From Thiosulfatimonas sediminis (GTDB lineage Bacteria; Pseudomonadota; Gammaproteobacteria; Thiomicrospirales; Thiomicrospiraceae): DNA of 64,000 bases. Shown here one piece after another: positions 44,709 to 53,661 of the stretch (position 1 is the first letter of the stretch; each line of letters starts with the position of its first letter). The position numbers were made by a program, and so were the translations under genes. A model generated the notes under the pieces. It saw only the letters and a program-made list of their open reading frames with translations, ran no database searches and was not told the DNA's origin. The stretch covers positions 806,001-870,000 of the forward strand of contig NZ_AP021889.1 in assembly GCF_011398355.1 (NCBI RefSeq), in the 5' to 3' direction.

Positions 44709-45042
44709 TAGGGTCTGTGGACAATTCAGACTTGACTCTGTTGCGGCTTAAAAATGCTTCAATCACGGCGCTCAGAGTGCAGTGTATTCGGCACATCCTT
44801 GTGCCTCTCCTCTTTGAGGTTGACATTCAAAAACGTTCCTGACGTTTTTGTGGTTATTCCACACAAGTGATGAGCAACAAAGAATGCGGTATTTTTAAGC
44901 ACACCCCGAAGGGCTCAAGCCATTTTGGCCTCAGCGTTGTTAGAAATTCGCTCAAATAGAATGACTATTTCATGCGCTTTCTGCCTTGCTGAGGCTCAAA
45001 ATGGTTGAGCAGAGCTTAAGTCTGAATTGTCCACAGACCCTA
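44709..45042. mobile_element. MITE-like element with perfect 25-bp inverted ends
   Basis: The first 25 bases (starting TAGGGTCTGTGG) are exactly reverse-complemented at 45018-45042. The 334-bp element has no coding capacity. Inside are a hairpin at 44828-44850 (AAAACGT...ACGTTTT) and a large imperfect stem between 44913-44935 and 44988-45010 (GCTCAA...CCTCAGC). A TA flanks each end, which suits insertion at TA by a Tc1/mariner- or IS630-like transposase in trans. The right TA is part of the tonB stop codon. Confidence 0.75.
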
Positions 45043-45831
45043 GTGCAAACGATAACTGACTGGTACGCGAATGGTCCAGTTGTTGCGTTGTATCTGTTCG
45101 GGGAATGCCATAAATCGAGACTGCATTTTTTCGGTGATGATTTCTAAGGCGGCTTTATCTAAGATGTCGCGCCCCGAACTGTCTTCAAGTTGCAAATTCT
45201 GAATCTTACCGTCGGCATTAATCGTGAAACTGAGCATGACGTCACCTTCCCAGTGACGGCGTTTGGCACGGTTGGGGTAGGTGTCTTGCGCATACTGAAT
45301 GATCTGTTGGTGCAGTTTCGATAGATACGCTTGTTCGGCGTTCATTACTTGCACAGCAGAAAATTGCGGTTTTGGCGGCTTTGGCTCCGGCTTTGGCTCC
45401 GGCTTTGGCTCCGGCTTTGGCTCCGGCTTTGGCTCCGGCTTTGGCTCCGGCTTTGGCTCCGGCTTTGGCTCCGGCTTTGGCTCCGGCTTTGGCTCCGGCT
45501 TTGGCTCCGGCTTTGGTTCCGGTTTAGGTTCCGGTTTAGGTTCCGGTTTAGGTTCCGGTTTTGGTTCCGGTTTAGGTTCCGGTTTAGGTTCCGGTTTAGG
45601 TTCCGGTTTTGGTTCCGGCTTTGGTTCCGGCTTTGGTTCCGGCTTTGGTTCCGGCTTTGGTTCCGGTTGTTGTGGTGTTGGAGCCGCAAACATTGCCATA
45701 TTTAGGTCGACAGTGCGTAGCTGCTGTTCTTGTTTTTCAATTGGCTGCAGCCATAGCCAGTAGGCCACGGCAATAATCAATGCGTAGATAAAAGTGGTCA
45801 GCAGAGTCGCAATGACGGAGGAGCGTTGCAT
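45040..45831 (-). CDS. tonB: TonB energy transducer with a 24-copy PEPK spacer
   Basis: A 263-residue TonB with an N-terminal signal anchor ([20 protein letters not shown]). Residues 56-151 are 24 uninterrupted PEPK units, followed by the C-terminal TonB domain ([20 protein letters not shown]...AALEII...[10 protein letters not shown]). The rigid Pro-Lys/Pro-Glu rod spans the periplasm to pass energy from ExbBD to outer-membrane receptors. It ends the exbB-exbD-tonB operon, 7 bases after exbD. Its TAG stop coincides with the edge of the MITE-like element. Confidence 0.93.
   Translation of the reverse strand: MQRSSVIATLLTTFIYALIIAVAYWLWLQPIEKQEQQLRTVDLNMAMFAAPTPQQPEPKPEPKPEPKPEPKPEPKPEPKPEPKPEPKPEPKPEPKPEPKPEPKPEPKPEPKPEPKPEPKPEPKPEPKPEPKPEPKPEPKPEPKPEPKPEPKPPKPQFSAVQVMNAEQAYLSKLHQQIIQYAQDTYPNRAKRRHWEGDVMLSFTINADGKIQNLQLEDSSGRDILDKAALEIITEKMQSRFMAFPEQIQRNNWTIRVPVSYRLH
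45379..45666 (-). repeat. Tandem array of 24 12-bp units in tonB
   Basis: 24 repeats of a 12-bp unit encode PEPK. The array falls into blocks with different synonymous variants: plus-strand GGCTCCGGCTTT throughout 45379-45516, GGTTCCGGTTTA/TTT in the middle, and GGTTCCGGCTTT near 45619-45664. Such block-wise identity points to expansion by slippage or unequal exchange. Confidence 0.95.
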
Positions 45832-45838
45832 GGCGTGT

Positions 45839-46222
45839 CTATTTCTTTTCAGTCAGGATGGTTAGGTTATTGAGTTCTTGACCTTTCAAGAGGTCAATCA
45901 CTTTAACGAAAGTTCCGAAATTGGCGCTTTGATCGACCCGCAGAGTAATCGGTTGCTGCTTCGGTAGTTCAGCAAACAGTGTTGCAAGCTGTTCCATGTT
46001 TTGCGCTTGTTCTTGCAACATAATCTGATTGTCTTTATCAATCGCTAAGGCAATCGGGTCGATTTCAGTCGGCGGTTGATAGCTTTGCGTGTTTTCGGTT
46101 TGCGGCAATTCGATATTGAGTTTGTCTTGCACAATAAAACTCGCGGTCATCAAGACAATCGCTAACAGCACCAGCATGACGTCAATTAGAGGAATGACAT
46201 TAATATTGTCAAAGCGTTTCAT
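45839..46222 (-). CDS. exbD: Biopolymer transport protein ExbD
   Basis: A 127-residue ExbD with one membrane helix ([20 protein letters not shown]) that includes the essential Asp, and a periplasmic domain ending TILTEKK. With ExbB it uses the proton gradient to energise TonB. It starts 15 bases after exbB. Confidence 0.93.
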   Translation of the reverse strand: MKRFDNINVIPLIDVMLVLLAIVLMTASFIVQDKLNIELPQTENTQSYQPPTEIDPIALAIDKDNQIMLQEQAQNMEQLATLFAELPKQQPITLRVDQSANFGTFVKVIDLLKGQELNNLTILTEKK

Positions 46223-46237
46223 GATCTTGCCTTTGCT

Positions 46238-46675
46238 TTAGTGTTGACGCTGTAAGTCTTGCAATGCGCGGTATTGGGCATTAATCACATCGGTTTTACG
46301 AACCAGTCCGTTATAGAACATGATGCTTGGAATGGCGATGGCAATTCCGGCGGCGGTCGCTTTTAAAGCGAGTGCTAGGCCGAGCATAATCGCTCCGGTA
46401 TCTAGGTTTTGACCTTGACCAATATCGTAGAAAGTAATCAAAATTCCGAGCACTGTTCCGAGTAGGCCGACATAAGGTGCGTTGGCACCGATGGTTGAAA
46501 GGGTGGTGAGATGACGGCTAAGCGAAATATTAAGATGTTCGCTGTGATCGAATGTTTGCCATTTGACCGAACGATAATAGAAAAAGCGTTCAAAGGTTAC
46601 CCAAAGAGCGATAAAGCCCATGGTGCCTAAAATGCCGAATACGGCGTAGTCCAAATATTCTTTAAGAAATTCCAT
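46238..46675 (-). CDS. exbB: Biopolymer transport protein ExbB
   Basis: A 145-residue, three-helix ExbB/TolQ-family protein. APYVGLLGTVLGILITFYDIG and ALALKATAAGIAIAIPSIMFYNGL are the conserved channel-forming segments. It is the first gene of exbB-exbD-tonB, with a Fur-like box just upstream. Confidence 0.93.
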   Translation of the reverse strand: MEFLKEYLDYAVFGILGTMGFIALWVTFERFFYYRSVKWQTFDHSEHLNISLSRHLTTLSTIGANAPYVGLLGTVLGILITFYDIGQGQNLDTGAIMLGLALALKATAAGIAIAIPSIMFYNGLVRKTDVINAQYRALQDLQRQH

Positions 46676-47148
46676 GCAAGTAAAGCTTTCTGTTTGAGAT
46701 TGATAATGAGAATGATTATAAAATTATAATTTTCTGTTGTGCGCCAAATTTTGTTGAATATGCTGAGGGTGAGGCATTTTATGTGTTCATAATTCTGTGT
46801 GTTCTTAAAGCTCTGTTTACTGCTCAGAAGACCGTGACTTATTCAAACATAATTTTTAGCCTTAAGTATTGATGCATTATTGATGGTTATTCGTATTAAT
46901 AATGCTTTAAATAAAGGTACATAGCGAAGTGTTGAATGTGGCCTGATTGACGTCAACCAGAGATTGCAAGGGTAGCTTCATTGTTTGGTAACTCTCTCAT
47001 CGTTTTATTGCGATAAAAATATGAGAACAAACTGACGACAACCTCTGCTCTTATGCAGTAAGTGCGTAAAAGTGTTAATATATTCGGGTTTAAATTTTGG
47101 TAATCAAAGGCTTGATTATCATTTTGCTAGTCTCGATAGGAGAATCGA
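46676..47148. promoter_or_regulatory. Divergent intergenic region with exbB promoter
   Basis: 473 bases without a gene. The exbB side contains the Fur-like box at 46702-46720 in an AT-rich promoter zone. The side facing the metallohydrolase has TTGATTATCATTTT near 47112-47125, a weaker half-match to a Fur site. The middle (46750-47090) shows no structure I could assign. Confidence 0.5.
46702..46720. promoter_or_regulatory. Fur-like box of exbB-exbD-tonB
   Basis: GATAATGAGAATGATTATA matches the Fur consensus GATAATGATAATCATTATC at 16 of 19 positions and lies 27 bases upstream of the exbB start. Iron-dependent repression of the TonB system is expected. Confidence 0.75.
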
Positions 47149-48147
47149 ATGAAACGTCGTGATTTATTTAAATCTGCTTTTGCGGTAGGTGCTGGTTTAG
47201 TTGGGGCTTCTGCACTTCGTCCATTGTATGCATCGGAATTAATGGAATTTAAAGGTCCGGATGTTCCAGATGTTGATGCGGTGAAGGTGACTGAGCATTG
47301 CTATACCATTCCGGCAATGGGGCCTCATCCAACTCCGGATAACTTTGGGATGTTCTCTAACCCAGGTTTTGTGGTCACCGATGCGGGCGTCGTCGTGGTG
47401 GACTCTGGTAGTTCTGTGCAAATTGGTGAAATGGTACTGCGTCAAATTAAAAAGATCACGGATAAGCCGGTTGTTAAGGTTATCAATAGTCACTTCCACG
47501 GTGATCACTGGTTGGGTAACCATGCGTTTGTTAACGCGAACCCTGACGTGGAAATCATTGCGCACACTAAGTGTGTTGAAAACCTGAAAGGCGGCCAGGA
47601 CAAGTTCTGGTTTGATTTCATGCAAACCACGACCAATAACAAAATCACGGGTACGGTGATCACTATGCCAAACAAAACCGTTGAAGGCGGTGAAGAGTTT
47701 GAAGTAGGTGGGGTTAAGTTTAAGCTGCATCATTTTGGTCAAGTACATACCGTTTCTGATATTGCTGTAGAAGTGGTTAACGACAAGGTGTTTTACACTG
47801 GTGACATGGTGATGCGTCGTGTGGCAAACATGGAGGATGGTTCTTTCCGTGGTTCAATCGATGCGCTTGGCAAAATCGCGGCAATGGATGTTAATACTTT
47901 CATCCCGATGCACGGTACACCAGATGATGTGAAGCTGATCAACGAAGGTAAAGAGTTCATGGAAACCATCTATACCAATGTCGCTGAAATGTACGATCAA
48001 GGCCTTTCTGATTTTGAGATGAAGCCAAAGATTATGGCATTGCCATTTATGCAAAATGTGGCTTCTCAATGGCCAGGTTATGACGATACTCTAGGTAAGT
48101 TCATCGTCGTTGCCATCAAAGAGTTTGAACAGTCATTGTTCGCTTAA
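47149..48147 (+). CDS. Tat-exported metallo-beta-lactamase-fold hydrolase
   Basis: A 332-residue protein with a twin-arginine leader (MKRRDLFKSAFAVGAGLVG). The zinc-binding pattern is HFHGDH, a His in FGQVHTVSD, Asp in YTGDMV and His in IPMHGTP, all intact for a binuclear site. Related exported enzymes occur with sulfur oxidation (SoxH-like) and PQQ-related systems; the substrate here is unknown. It stands alone, between the TonB system and hemP, with its own terminator. Confidence 0.82.
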   Translation: MKRRDLFKSAFAVGAGLVGASALRPLYASELMEFKGPDVPDVDAVKVTEHCYTIPAMGPHPTPDNFGMFSNPGFVVTDAGVVVVDSGSSVQIGEMVLRQIKKITDKPVVKVINSHFHGDHWLGNHAFVNANPDVEIIAHTKCVENLKGGQDKFWFDFMQTTTNNKITGTVITMPNKTVEGGEEFEVGGVKFKLHHFGQVHTVSDIAVEVVNDKVFYTGDMVMRRVANMEDGSFRGSIDALGKIAAMDVNTFIPMHGTPDDVKLINEGKEFMETIYTNVAEMYDQGLSDFEMKPKIMALPFMQNVASQWPGYDDTLGKFIVVAIKEFEQSLFA

Positions 48148-48191
48148 CTTTATGAAAGAAAATGGTTACGAGTTACCTCGTGGCCATAGAT

Positions 48192-48231
48192 AAAAAACCG
48201 TCGTTGAGTTTGACTTAGCGGCGGTTTTTTT
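48192..48231 (+). terminator. Intrinsic terminator after the metallohydrolase gene
   Basis: AAAAAACCGTCG pairs with CGGCGGTTTTTT (one wobble) across a loop, ending in seven T residues. Confidence 0.8.
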
Positions 48232-48317
48232 ATGGCTGAACAAAAGTGTTGCTAGAGTACGGCCGTTTGATGTTATCTTTCTTTTGTAAAAGCGGTTGAT
48301 TATAAGAAACTAGATGT

Positions 48318-48336
48318 GTATCATTCTCATTCTCAA
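48318..48336. promoter_or_regulatory. Fur-like box upstream of hemP
   Basis: The bases read, on the minus strand, TGAGAATGAGAATGATA, resembling repeated Fur half-sites (GATAAT/GAGAAT). The site lies about 90 bases before hemP, a gene family commonly repressed by Fur. Confidence 0.65.
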
Positions 48337-48423
48337 ATAGTATTGAGAACAAAATATGTTTTCGCAGCAAAGTTTTGATGGATGCCGTTTTGCGGTTGAG
48401 ATTTCAGGAATCAGGGGAATGAG

Positions 48424-48579
48424 ATGCCAGCAATGGATTTAAAAATGGGGTTGGAAAAACCGAAAGTTGTTAATTCACAGCAACTGCTGGCTGGCACCAA
48501 AACTTTGGTGATTCAGCATGGTGACCAGCAGTATCAACTGCGGGTGACCAAAGAAAATAAACTCATTTTGACGAAATAA
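48424..48579 (+). CDS. hemP: Hemin uptake protein HemP
   Basis: A 51-residue protein of the HemP family, recognised from NSQQLLAGTKTLVIQHGDQQ and the terminal LRVTKENKLILTK. Small HemP proteins lie before heme-receptor operons and help heme uptake or its regulation. It follows a Fur-like box and precedes a TonB-dependent receptor gene by 148 bases. The GGGGAATGAG before the start serves as ribosome site. Confidence 0.85.
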   Translation: MPAMDLKMGLEKPKVVNSQQLLAGTKTLVIQHGDQQYQLRVTKENKLILTK

Positions 48580-48727
48580 TCGTCTAAAAATTTTATCTAT
48601 AACCCATTTCCCAGCCAGCCAGCGCCTTAAATAATTAGGATGCAAGCCAGCCACGAAAGAAACTAAACAGACAGAGAATGAGTCCTCATTGACTTAATTC
48701 TTTTTCTTGAAAATTTTAGGAGCTTTT

Positions 48728-50779
48728 ATGGTTTCGCATTCTACAAAGTGCGCTTTTCCTCTTCGTCCATTGGTTGCCGCTATCGCTTTTGGTTTTAGCG
48801 CTCAGGCCATCGCTAATGTGGTGCAAATTCCTCGTATTGATGTCGTCGGCAATTCCGAGCAGGCACAACTTGAACAGCCGGGTTCGGTCAAACTTATTGA
48901 TAAAGAGCAGTTGCAACTGCAACAACCGTTATCGACTGAAGATGCGTTAAAGCGTGTTGCCGGCGTTAACATTAAAGGTGAGGAAGAGACTGCTGTGGTT
49001 GCCAATATTGGTTTACGTGGCTTGAGCTCGGCGGAAACCAAAACCTTGATTTTAGAAGATGGTGTGCCGGTTGCCCCCGGCTTGTTTATCGGTAACGGGC
49101 GTTATTACAACCCGCGTATTCAGCACATTGAAAGCATTGAAGTGTTAAAAGGCGCGTCGTCATTGCGCTATGGCCCGTCGACGATTGGCGGGGTGATTAA
49201 TTACCAATCGAAAACACCGGAGGAGGGTCTTGCGCTTTCCGGTCGTGTCGGCCGTTTCGGGTTGCGTGAAGCTACCTTAGAAGCGGGGGCGCTCTCTAAA
49301 TCTGGAGATGGTCAGATTGGTGTCATTTACACTCATGCCGAGTCGGACGGTTTTCAAGATAAAGATTATCAGATGGACGACCTGATGATTAAAGGCGGTA
49401 TGGCGTTGGCGAACAATCAATGGGTTGGGGTCAAAATCAGTCACTACAGTAATGATGCCAATATCTCTTATCGCGGCTTGTTTTTAGATGCTTATAACCA
49501 AGGTGCGACTTACAACCCTGCCCCTGACGATTATTTTTTAACCGACCGCAATGCGATTGACTTAAACCATGAGTGGGATATCAATGATAAAGCCTTGTTA
49601 AAAACGGTTGTATATTGGAGTGAGGTAAGTCGAGACTATTGGCGTTACAGCGTCGATACCGCAGCATCAGAAACAGCAGGTCGCTGGGTGTATACCGATG
49701 ATTTAACCGGTAATAACCGTTCCTTTACTCGTGTCGGCTTTGATTCGCGTCTAAATTTGCAGAATAATTTGCTTGGTTTTGCCGGCGAAGCGGAGATGGG
49801 CGTGCGTTACTTTACCGAACGCTCTAACGATACCCGCATTCGTGCGACCCGCGAGCAAGACCGCACCGGCATTAATGATCGTCATCTTGCAGATTCTGCC
49901 AACAGCTTTGCTGTGTTTGCGCAGAACCGTTTCGATTTCAATGAGCGTTTAAGTATTACTCCGGGGTTGCGTATCGAGTCTTACGAACAGACACGCAAGG
50001 TATTGACGGATAGTAATGCGAGCGAAAGCACCAATAATACCGAAGTGCTACCGGGCATCGGTTTGACCTATCAATTGGCGAAAAATTCACAGCTGTTTGC
50101 CAGTGTGTATGAGGCTTTCTCGCCGGCGGAAAATGCCGCAGCATTGGATGGTCTGACCGATCAGCAGCTGGATGCCGAGCGTTCAACCAATGTGGAAATC
50201 GGTATTCGTGGCAATAGAGAGCGTTTAAATTACGAACTTGTTGCTTTCCAGATGGATTTTGAAAACCAAGTGGTTGATGGCAACAGTGATCCGAATCTTT
50301 CCAAACAAAACGGTGGCGCGACTATTCATCGCGGTGCGGAGTTAGTGCTTGGTTATGACTTCGGTGCCGGACTGAGTTTGGATGGTAACCTAACTTATAT
50401 CCCGACTTCGGAATTTGTTGGCGGCGATAACGACGGCAATCGCATTAGTTACTCGCCGGAAGTGTTGGCAAATCTTGAGTTAAGTTACCAAGTTTGGGGG
50501 CTGACCACGGCATTGGCGATGCATTACACTGGTTTGCAGTTTACTGACAGTGCAAATACGATTGAAATTCCAGAGGGTGCTGCAGGTGGCATTTGGGGCG
50601 GTAAACTGGAAAGTTACAAGGTGTTTGATTTGCATGCTTACTATAAGGCAAACAAACAGCTAGACCTGTTTGCTTCGGTGAAGAACCTAACCGATGAGCG
50701 TTACATCGCCGGTCTGCGTCAAGGAATTTACGCCGGTCCATCACGAAGTGTTGAATTGGGTATGAAATATAAGTTTTAA
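48728..50779 (+). CDS. TonB-dependent outer-membrane receptor (iron/heme uptake)
   Basis: A 683-residue receptor with a signal peptide (ending SAQAIA), a TonB-box-like start (IPRIDVVGN), a plug domain (IGLRGLSSAETKTLILEDGV...IESIEVLKGASSLRYGPSTI) and a 22-strand barrel ending in aromatic LGMKYKF. The plug resembles FecA-type ferric-citrate receptors more than classic heme receptors, yet its position after hemP argues for heme or another iron source. The ATG at 48728 follows TAGGAG. It depends on the TonB-ExbBD genes encoded nearby. Confidence 0.88.
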   Translation: MVSHSTKCAFPLRPLVAAIAFGFSAQAIANVVQIPRIDVVGNSEQAQLEQPGSVKLIDKEQLQLQQPLSTEDALKRVAGVNIKGEEETAVVANIGLRGLSSAETKTLILEDGVPVAPGLFIGNGRYYNPRIQHIESIEVLKGASSLRYGPSTIGGVINYQSKTPEEGLALSGRVGRFGLREATLEAGALSKSGDGQIGVIYTHAESDGFQDKDYQMDDLMIKGGMALANNQWVGVKISHYSNDANISYRGLFLDAYNQGATYNPAPDDYFLTDRNAIDLNHEWDINDKALLKTVVYWSEVSRDYWRYSVDTAASETAGRWVYTDDLTGNNRSFTRVGFDSRLNLQNNLLGFAGEAEMGVRYFTERSNDTRIRATREQDRTGINDRHLADSANSFAVFAQNRFDFNERLSITPGLRIESYEQTRKVLTDSNASESTNNTEVLPGIGLTYQLAKNSQLFASVYEAFSPAENAAALDGLTDQQLDAERSTNVEIGIRGNRERLNYELVAFQMDFENQVVDGNSDPNLSKQNGGATIHRGAELVLGYDFGAGLSLDGNLTYIPTSEFVGGDNDGNRISYSPEVLANLELSYQVWGLTTALAMHYTGLQFTDSANTIEIPEGAAGGIWGGKLESYKVFDLHAYYKANKQLDLFASVKNLTDERYIAGLRQGIYAGPSRSVELGMKYKF

Positions 50780-50800
50780 GTTTCTCCAAGCCTAGAAAGC

Positions 50801-50830
50801 AAAAAGCCCGAAGCTTAATTCGGGCTTTTT
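50801..50830. terminator. Bidirectional intrinsic terminator
   Basis: AAAAAGCCCGAA and TTCGGGCTTTTT form a perfect stem around a short loop, between the convergent receptor gene and serB. Confidence 0.9.
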
Positions 50831-50851
50831 GCGTTTTAGGGGAAACGGTGT

Positions 50852-51676
50852 TTAATCTAGGAAATCTAAAATCGCATCCAGACCGCGATGGTTAAGCGAA
50901 GTTGAGGCTTTTGCTTGCACGGCCGGTTTGGCGTGGTAAGCAACGCTCAGTCCTGCGGCGTTCATCATTAATAAATCATTGGCCCCGTCGCCGGCGGCAA
51001 TGACCTGATTCGGTGTGATATTCAATTCCGCGCATAGTTCGTTCAAGAAGTCTGCTTTTGCCTGTGCGCCGACAATACTACCAATGACTGAGCCGTTAAG
51101 TTTACCGTCCGTTTCTGCCAGCACGTTGGCACGTGTGTAATCCAAACCAAGCTTTTGCTTTAGGCGATCGGTAAAGAAAGTAAAGCCGCCGGAGACAAGC
51201 GCGAACTTAATTGATTGTTTCTTTAAGCTTTCAATTAATGTATTTGCCCCTGGATTAAGTACCAAACGCTCATCGTAAACACGTTGTAGTAAACCTGTAT
51301 CCAAACCTTTTAACAGTGCGACACGTTGAGTCAGTGAGCCTTCAAAATCCAGTTCTCCGCGCATCGCTGCTTCGGTGATTGCCGAGACTTCGGGTTTGAT
51401 ATTCATAAAGTCGGCAATTTCATCAATACATTCAATCGCAATTAGGGTTGAATCCATATCACTAATCAACAGTTTCACTTCGGAACCGTTGAAACCTTCC
51501 GGGAGTAAGTTGATGTCTAACTCGGATTCTTGGCGTAGTTCAAACAGTTTTTCAGCGTCAATTTGCGCACATTCAACACGAAAATGGTTGTTTTTGGGCT
51601 GCAGTTCACCGATGGAATTTAGCAAAGTGTGTTGTGCATCGTTTAAAGTCGGGCTGTGAATGATTAGGGTTGGCAT
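50852..51676 (-). CDS. serB: Phosphoserine phosphatase
   Basis: A 274-residue HAD phosphatase completing serine biosynthesis. The catalytic DMDSTLIAIECIDEIAD, the LVSGGFTFF phosphate site and AAGDGANDLLMM are present, after an N-terminal ACT-like region of about 75 residues. AGGA precedes the ATG. The RDD protein gene is upstream with an 8-base gap. Confidence 0.95.
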   Translation of the reverse strand: MPTLIIHSPTLNDAQHTLLNSIGELQPKNNHFRVECAQIDAEKLFELRQESELDINLLPEGFNGSEVKLLISDMDSTLIAIECIDEIADFMNIKPEVSAITEAAMRGELDFEGSLTQRVALLKGLDTGLLQRVYDERLVLNPGANTLIESLKKQSIKFALVSGGFTFFTDRLKQKLGLDYTRANVLAETDGKLNGSVIGSIVGAQAKADFLNELCAELNITPNQVIAAGDGANDLLMMNAAGLSVAYHAKPAVQAKASTSLNHRGLDAILDFLD

Positions 51677-51684
51677 GGGAGTCC

Positions 51685-52089
51685 TTATTCGTTATCGTCA
51701 CGGGAAACAGGCACTATTTTAGTCTTTGCAAATTGGTCGTGCAAAAGTTGTTTTTTGGGTAGGAATAATCCAATCCAACTTACCGCAATGAATAGCACCA
51801 TTAATAAAAATCGTAAGTTGGCATTATGGCGAGTCAGAATATAATTATCTTCACGCAATAGTTGTAATTTCCAAGTTCTCAGTCCCGGTGTTTGACCAGT
51901 TTGCGTCCAAAAATAGCTGAGATAAATGTAAGTAATGGCGATGAGATAGACTTGAAATGCCAAGTTGATTTTATCGTTATCGGCAAAACCACCGCCTTGC
52001 CAAACGACAAACGGAATCGCTGCGGCAAACCAGACGGCGCAAAGTAAGATAAAATCGTAAAACATGGCAAAAATAATTTTAAAAGGCAT
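51685..52089 (-). CDS. RDD-family membrane protein
   Basis: A 134-residue protein with three hydrophobic segments and the RDD pattern: an Asp in AMFYDFILL, and WTQTGQTPGLRTWKLQLLRE. The family function is not settled; some act in ion or solute handling. It precedes serB in the same direction. Confidence 0.8.
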   Translation of the reverse strand: MPFKIIFAMFYDFILLCAVWFAAAIPFVVWQGGGFADNDKINLAFQVYLIAITYIYLSYFWTQTGQTPGLRTWKLQLLREDNYILTRHNANLRFLLMVLFIAVSWIGLFLPKKQLLHDQFAKTKIVPVSRDDNE

Positions 52090-52158
52090 GGTTATGCGGC
52101 ACCTTGCAGTGTGAAACGAGAGACTATTGTAACCAAGAATATTTGCGAAGGATAAGAG

Positions 52159-52827
52159 ATGAATTTATATGCGCAAGGGTTAAGTCTGACTTGGCTGGTA
52201 TTTGGCTGGTTAGGATTGTTTGGTATGTTGATTTGGGCATTAAAGAGCGCACCCTGGTATAAAGTCAGGAATGATAAGGCGGCACAGAATATCTGGTTGT
52301 TTATCAGTGTGGTGGTTTTCTTTGTCTGGCAGTTAGGGGCCAGTCTTGGTGATGGCGTAACCTTTCATTTTCTGTTAATGACGTTGATGACTCTAATGTT
52401 TGGTGTGCAGTTTGCCTTTCTTGGAATGCTTTTAGCGCTTCTGGGGGTGACCTATTTTTCTGCGCTCGGTTGGATGGCTTTCGGGGTGAACGCCCTCTTA
52501 ATGGGGGTCTTGCCAATTGTGATTACCCAGTTGATGCTGCGTTTTAGTGAGCAGTTTCTGGAACAGAATTTTTTTGTGTATGTGTTTTTTAATGCCTTTT
52601 TAGCGGCGGGTATCGGCGTAGTGGCTACTTTGTCGCTGGGTGGGCTAATTATGGGCTTAAACGAGGTACACTCGTTTGCTTATCTAGCGCAGCATTTCTT
52701 TCCGTTTATTCCTTTGATGGCCACACCGGAAGGGTTTGTGAATGGTATGTTAATCGCGGCGATTATTATGATGAAACCTCATTGGTTGAGTACTTTTAGT
52801 GACCAATCGCATTTGCAAGGCAAGTAG
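52159..52827 (+). CDS. Polytopic membrane protein, CbiM/ECF-permease-like
   Basis: A 222-residue protein with about six to seven membrane helices. The distribution of helices and MAFGVNALLMGVLPIVITQ with the later ATPEGFVNGML resemble energy-coupling-factor permeases of the CbiM family used for nickel or cobalt, but no ATPase or partner gene lies nearby and the metal-binding N-terminus of true CbiM is absent. Treat the substrate as unknown. It is divergent from the RDD protein gene. Confidence 0.6.
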   Translation: MNLYAQGLSLTWLVFGWLGLFGMLIWALKSAPWYKVRNDKAAQNIWLFISVVVFFVWQLGASLGDGVTFHFLLMTLMTLMFGVQFAFLGMLLALLGVTYFSALGWMAFGVNALLMGVLPIVITQLMLRFSEQFLEQNFFVYVFFNAFLAAGIGVVATLSLGGLIMGLNEVHSFAYLAQHFFPFIPLMATPEGFVNGMLIAAIIMMKPHWLSTFSDQSHLQGK

Positions 52828-52878
52828 TGGGGAAGCTGCGCTTGCTATCTCCGCGCTATTTTTAGGTGATTTAGACAT

Positions 52879-52908
52879 AAAAAAACCCGAGATAAGACTC
52901 GGGTTTTG
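52879..52908. terminator. Intrinsic terminator, usable in both directions
   Basis: AAAAAACCCGAG-ATAAGA-CTCGGGTTTTG is a clear stem between the convergent CbiM-like gene and the small periplasmic protein gene. Confidence 0.85.
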
Positions 52909-52943
52909 TGGGCGTTGCTTAAACCTAAAATAAATCTTTTAGA

Positions 52944-53261
52944 TTATTTTGCCCATCCGGCTTTTACGTCCGCGGACATTTGAACATGCTCACCTTTTGC
53001 TGTGCGCATGGCTAAATCGGCGGCATTTTCCATTTTTTTAAGGTCGCCTTTTTTCTTGGCTTCATCGTATTCAGCTTTGTAGGTGTTGAAATAAGTTTCT
53101 TTCATTGCCTTTTGCTTCCAGACAAACCCACCTTTTGCTGCTTCAGCGTGGATTTTTGCCGCTTCTGCCATTTTGGCATCTAAGTCAGCACTGGCATTGG
53201 CTAAGCCGTTAAATCCTGCTAGGGCTACTGCGATGGTCATACCTGCGATTAGTTTTTTCAT
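52944..53261 (-). CDS. Small exported helical protein
   Basis: A 105-residue protein with a signal peptide (MKKLIAGMTIAVALAGFNGLANA). The mature part is Ala/Lys/Glu-rich and helical, with a single tryptophan pair (FVWKQK, AGWAK). A very strong ribosome site (GGAGGAAAG) suggests high expression. No family was recognised; it is a candidate periplasmic accessory protein. Confidence 0.7.
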   Translation of the reverse strand: MKKLIAGMTIAVALAGFNGLANASADLDAKMAEAAKIHAEAAKGGFVWKQKAMKETYFNTYKAEYDEAKKKGDLKKMENAADLAMRTAKGEHVQMSADVKAGWAK

Positions 53262-53661
53262 TTCTTTCCTCCAAAAGGGTCAATTTTGAATAACTGATTT
53301 GTAATATATATGAGCTGTTGCTTGGTTTTTCAGGAGTGACATCGACTTATCACTCTCAACCTTGAAAACCTATGTTTTTAAAATTATTGTTGCACGTATA
53401 AAACGGCGTAGAGGAATCGCAAGAAACCAGATAAATTACCGTTTTTTACACAGATGCATACGTTATTAAGTTTACCCCGTCCGTGTCAATCTTTATAATA
53501 GCCGTATTCTGAAAATATTGGGGTTATTTTTCTTATAGTATGCATAGATTTTTTTATCTAACTGCTTGAATTTAAAGGTAAAAATGGATTGCGTGTGTAG
53601 CCGGTCTAAAATTCAGAAAAATAACTAATTAGCCCATAAGCTTTTGTATAAGGTAGAAAAC
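53262..53661. promoter_or_regulatory. Divergent intergenic region upstream of guaB
   Basis: About 400 bases without a gene, AT-rich. It should hold the promoters of the small exported protein (-) and guaB (+). No clear operator, hairpin or riboswitch could be assigned. Confidence 0.35.

Noticed and set aside
44913-45010. Integron attC site
   Set aside because: The GTTGTTAG-like bases and long stem recall attC, but there is no integrase or cassette array and the structure lies inside 25-bp inverted ends.
45379-45666. Tandem repeats as a CRISPR array
   Set aside because: The 12-bp units are contiguous, in frame and without spacers; no cas genes are nearby.
45299-45763. Long open frames rich in Gly-Phe-Gly-Ser or Leu-Trp-Leu-Arg opposite tonB
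   Set aside because: They are translations of the 12-bp repeat in other frames. TonB itself has a signal anchor, a TonB domain and operon context.
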